A stretch of 15,054 nt of DNA. It comes from Alistipes sp. GTDB taxonomy: Bacteria > Bacteroidota > Bacteroidia > Bacteroidales > Rikenellaceae. Under the pieces are notes generated by a model. It was not told where the DNA came from, did not search any database, and was given only the letters and a program-made list of their open reading frames with translations. The stretch lies in contig JAIDKM010000021.1 of assembly GCA_029051915.1 (NCBI GenBank), positions 1 through 15,054 on the forward strand, read 5' to 3'. Shown piece after piece: positions 14,116 to 15,054 of the stretch (position 1 is its first letter; every line of letters begins with the position of its first letter). Position numbers and translations under genes: made by a program.

Positions 14116-15054
14116 GAAAAAATAGCTTTTCTGTCTGCGTTTCTCCTCCTGCGAGCGGGCGACGTAGACTTTTTCGTGCGTATAGGGGTTTTCGCCCGTG
14201 TAGAACATCACCGACGAGAGGGTCATCGGCGTGGGCGTGAGATCCTGCACCTGCTCCAGCGTGAAGTGCAGCTTGCCGAGCACCTTTTCCGAGAGCGAGC
14301 GCATGTCGCGTTCGGTGCATCCCGGGTGCGAGGAGATGAAGTAGGGAATCAGCTGGTAGGGCAATGCTTCCTGCCTGCAGATGCGGCGGAAATCGGCGTT
14401 CAGCCGTTCGAACATCGCGAACGGCGGCTTGCGCATCAGCTTCAGCACGGCGTCTTCCGTGTGCTCGGGCGCCACCTTCAGTCGGCCCGACGTGTGGTAC
14501 TTCAGCACCGTCTCCAGGTAGAGCGAATCGTCGAACAGGTCGTAGCGGATACCGCTGCCAATGAAGGCTTTCTTGACGCCTTTCACTGCCCGTATCTTGG
14601 CGTAGAGATCCAGCAGCGGCCGGTGGTCGTCGTCCAGGTTGGGACACTTCTTCGGGTGGAGGCACGAGGGCCGGCGGCATTTGCGGCACAGCTCGCGGTC
14701 GCGGCCGCCCATGCGGTACATGTTGGCCGAGGGAGCTCCGATGTCGGATAGGTAGCCCTTGAATCCGGGCATCTTCGCGATCCGCTCCACCTCGGCGAGG
14801 ATCGAACGCTCGCTCCGCGAGTTGATGAACTTGCCCTGATGGGCCGAAATCGTACAGAACGAGCAGCCTCCGAAGCAGCCCCGGTGGATGTTGACCGAGT
14901 GTTTGATCATCTCCCACGCCGGAATGTCGCCCTTGCCTGCATAGCGCGGATGGGGCGCCCGTTCATAGGGCAGGTCGCACGAACGGTCGAGTTCTTCGGT
15001 CGTCAGCGTCGTGTTGGGCGGCGTAACCACCACATAGCGGTCGCCGACACGCTC
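14107..15054 (-). CDS. YgiQ-family radical SAM protein, C-terminal part
   Basis: The gene enters from beyond the right edge; 315 C-terminal residues are visible, starting ERVGDRYVVVTPPN. The radical SAM cluster motif CxxxCxxC is seen as NIHRGCFGGCSFCTISAHQG (Cys codons within 14854-14877) and would bind the 4Fe-4S cluster that splits SAM. A second Cys group (CRKCRRPSCLHPKKC, 14644-14688) and GSGIRYDLF follow, as in YgiQ proteins. The family is widespread and its reaction is unknown. The protein ends YFFKR within the terminator hairpin, soon after the NPYTHEKVYVARS segment. The tail is shorter than the long Lys/Arg-rich tail of E. coli YgiQ, which is normal for this phylum as I recall. The GTG at 15033 is internal and not the start. 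Confidence 0.9.
   Translation of the reverse strand, partial: ERVGDRYVVVTPPNTTLTTEELDRSCDLPYERAPHPRYAGKGDIPAWEMIKHSVNIHRGCFGGCSFCTISAHQGKFINSRSERSILAEVERIAKMPGFKGYLSDIGAPSANMYRMGGRDRELCRKCRRPSCLHPKKCPNLDDDHRPLLDLYAKIRAVKGVKKAFIGSGIRYDLFDDSLYLETVLKYHTSGRLKVAPEHTEDAVLKLMRKPPFAMFERLNADFRRICRQEALPYQLIPYFISSHPGCTERDMRSLSEKVLGKLHFTLEQVQDLTPTPMTLSSVMFYTGENPYTHEKVYVARSQEEKRRQKSYFFKR

Overview
The window is dense, high-GC Bacteroidota chromosome. Evidence for this is the -7 promoter motif TAnnTTTG, Bacteroidota-type lipoproteins (a DUF4296 protein and an SbsA-like Ig lipoprotein with the CA(S)...PTGGPKDSLPP start), an RecO without a cysteine zinc site, and several ATGA/GTGA gene overlaps. The high GC, together with this gene complement, suggests an Alistipes-like member of the Rikenellaceae. 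That genus-level guess is inference. Almost everything here is housekeeping or cell-envelope biology. I see no mobile element, CRISPR array, phage gene, tRNA or rRNA.

Region 1 (1-8959, all + strand) is a closely packed run of ten genes with gaps of 13 bases or less, or overlaps. In order: the 3' end of a polysaccharide flippase, DNA polymerase III delta' subunit, folK, a lipoprotein with an internal tandem duplication, a large Ig-like lipoprotein, an outer-membrane beta-barrel protein, rbfA, a LolC/E-type FtsX permease, a DUF4296 lipoprotein, and a 112-residue protein that looks like an amidohydrolase stripped of its catalytic barrel. The spacing suggests co-transcription. The genes mix replication, folate synthesis and ribosome maturation with envelope proteins.

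Region 2 (8960-10034) holds xerD on the - strand. It converges with region 1 across only 10 bases. A short 150-base intergenic stretch then carries a perfect inverted repeat, TAACTTTG-N7-CAAAGTTA, which places a Bacteroidota -7 element on each strand. It reads as a pair of overlapping divergent promoters for xerD and for prmA-recO.

Region 3 (10035-11584) is prmA-recO, joined by a GTGA overlap. Region 4 (11664-14077) is an OprO/P-type porin followed 50 bases later by a YeiH-family inner-membrane transporter, a possible envelope-spanning anion pair. A perfect 15-bp hairpin ends this unit. It doubles as the terminator for the convergent - strand ygiQ-family radical SAM gene, whose last two codons and stop codon lie inside the hairpin arm. 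The ygiQ gene runs off the right edge.

The observations I rate highest are the barrel-less amidohydrolase remnant, the shared promoter palindrome, the duplicated lipoprotein, and the terminator embedded in the ygiQ 3' end. None is a clear new defence or mobile system.
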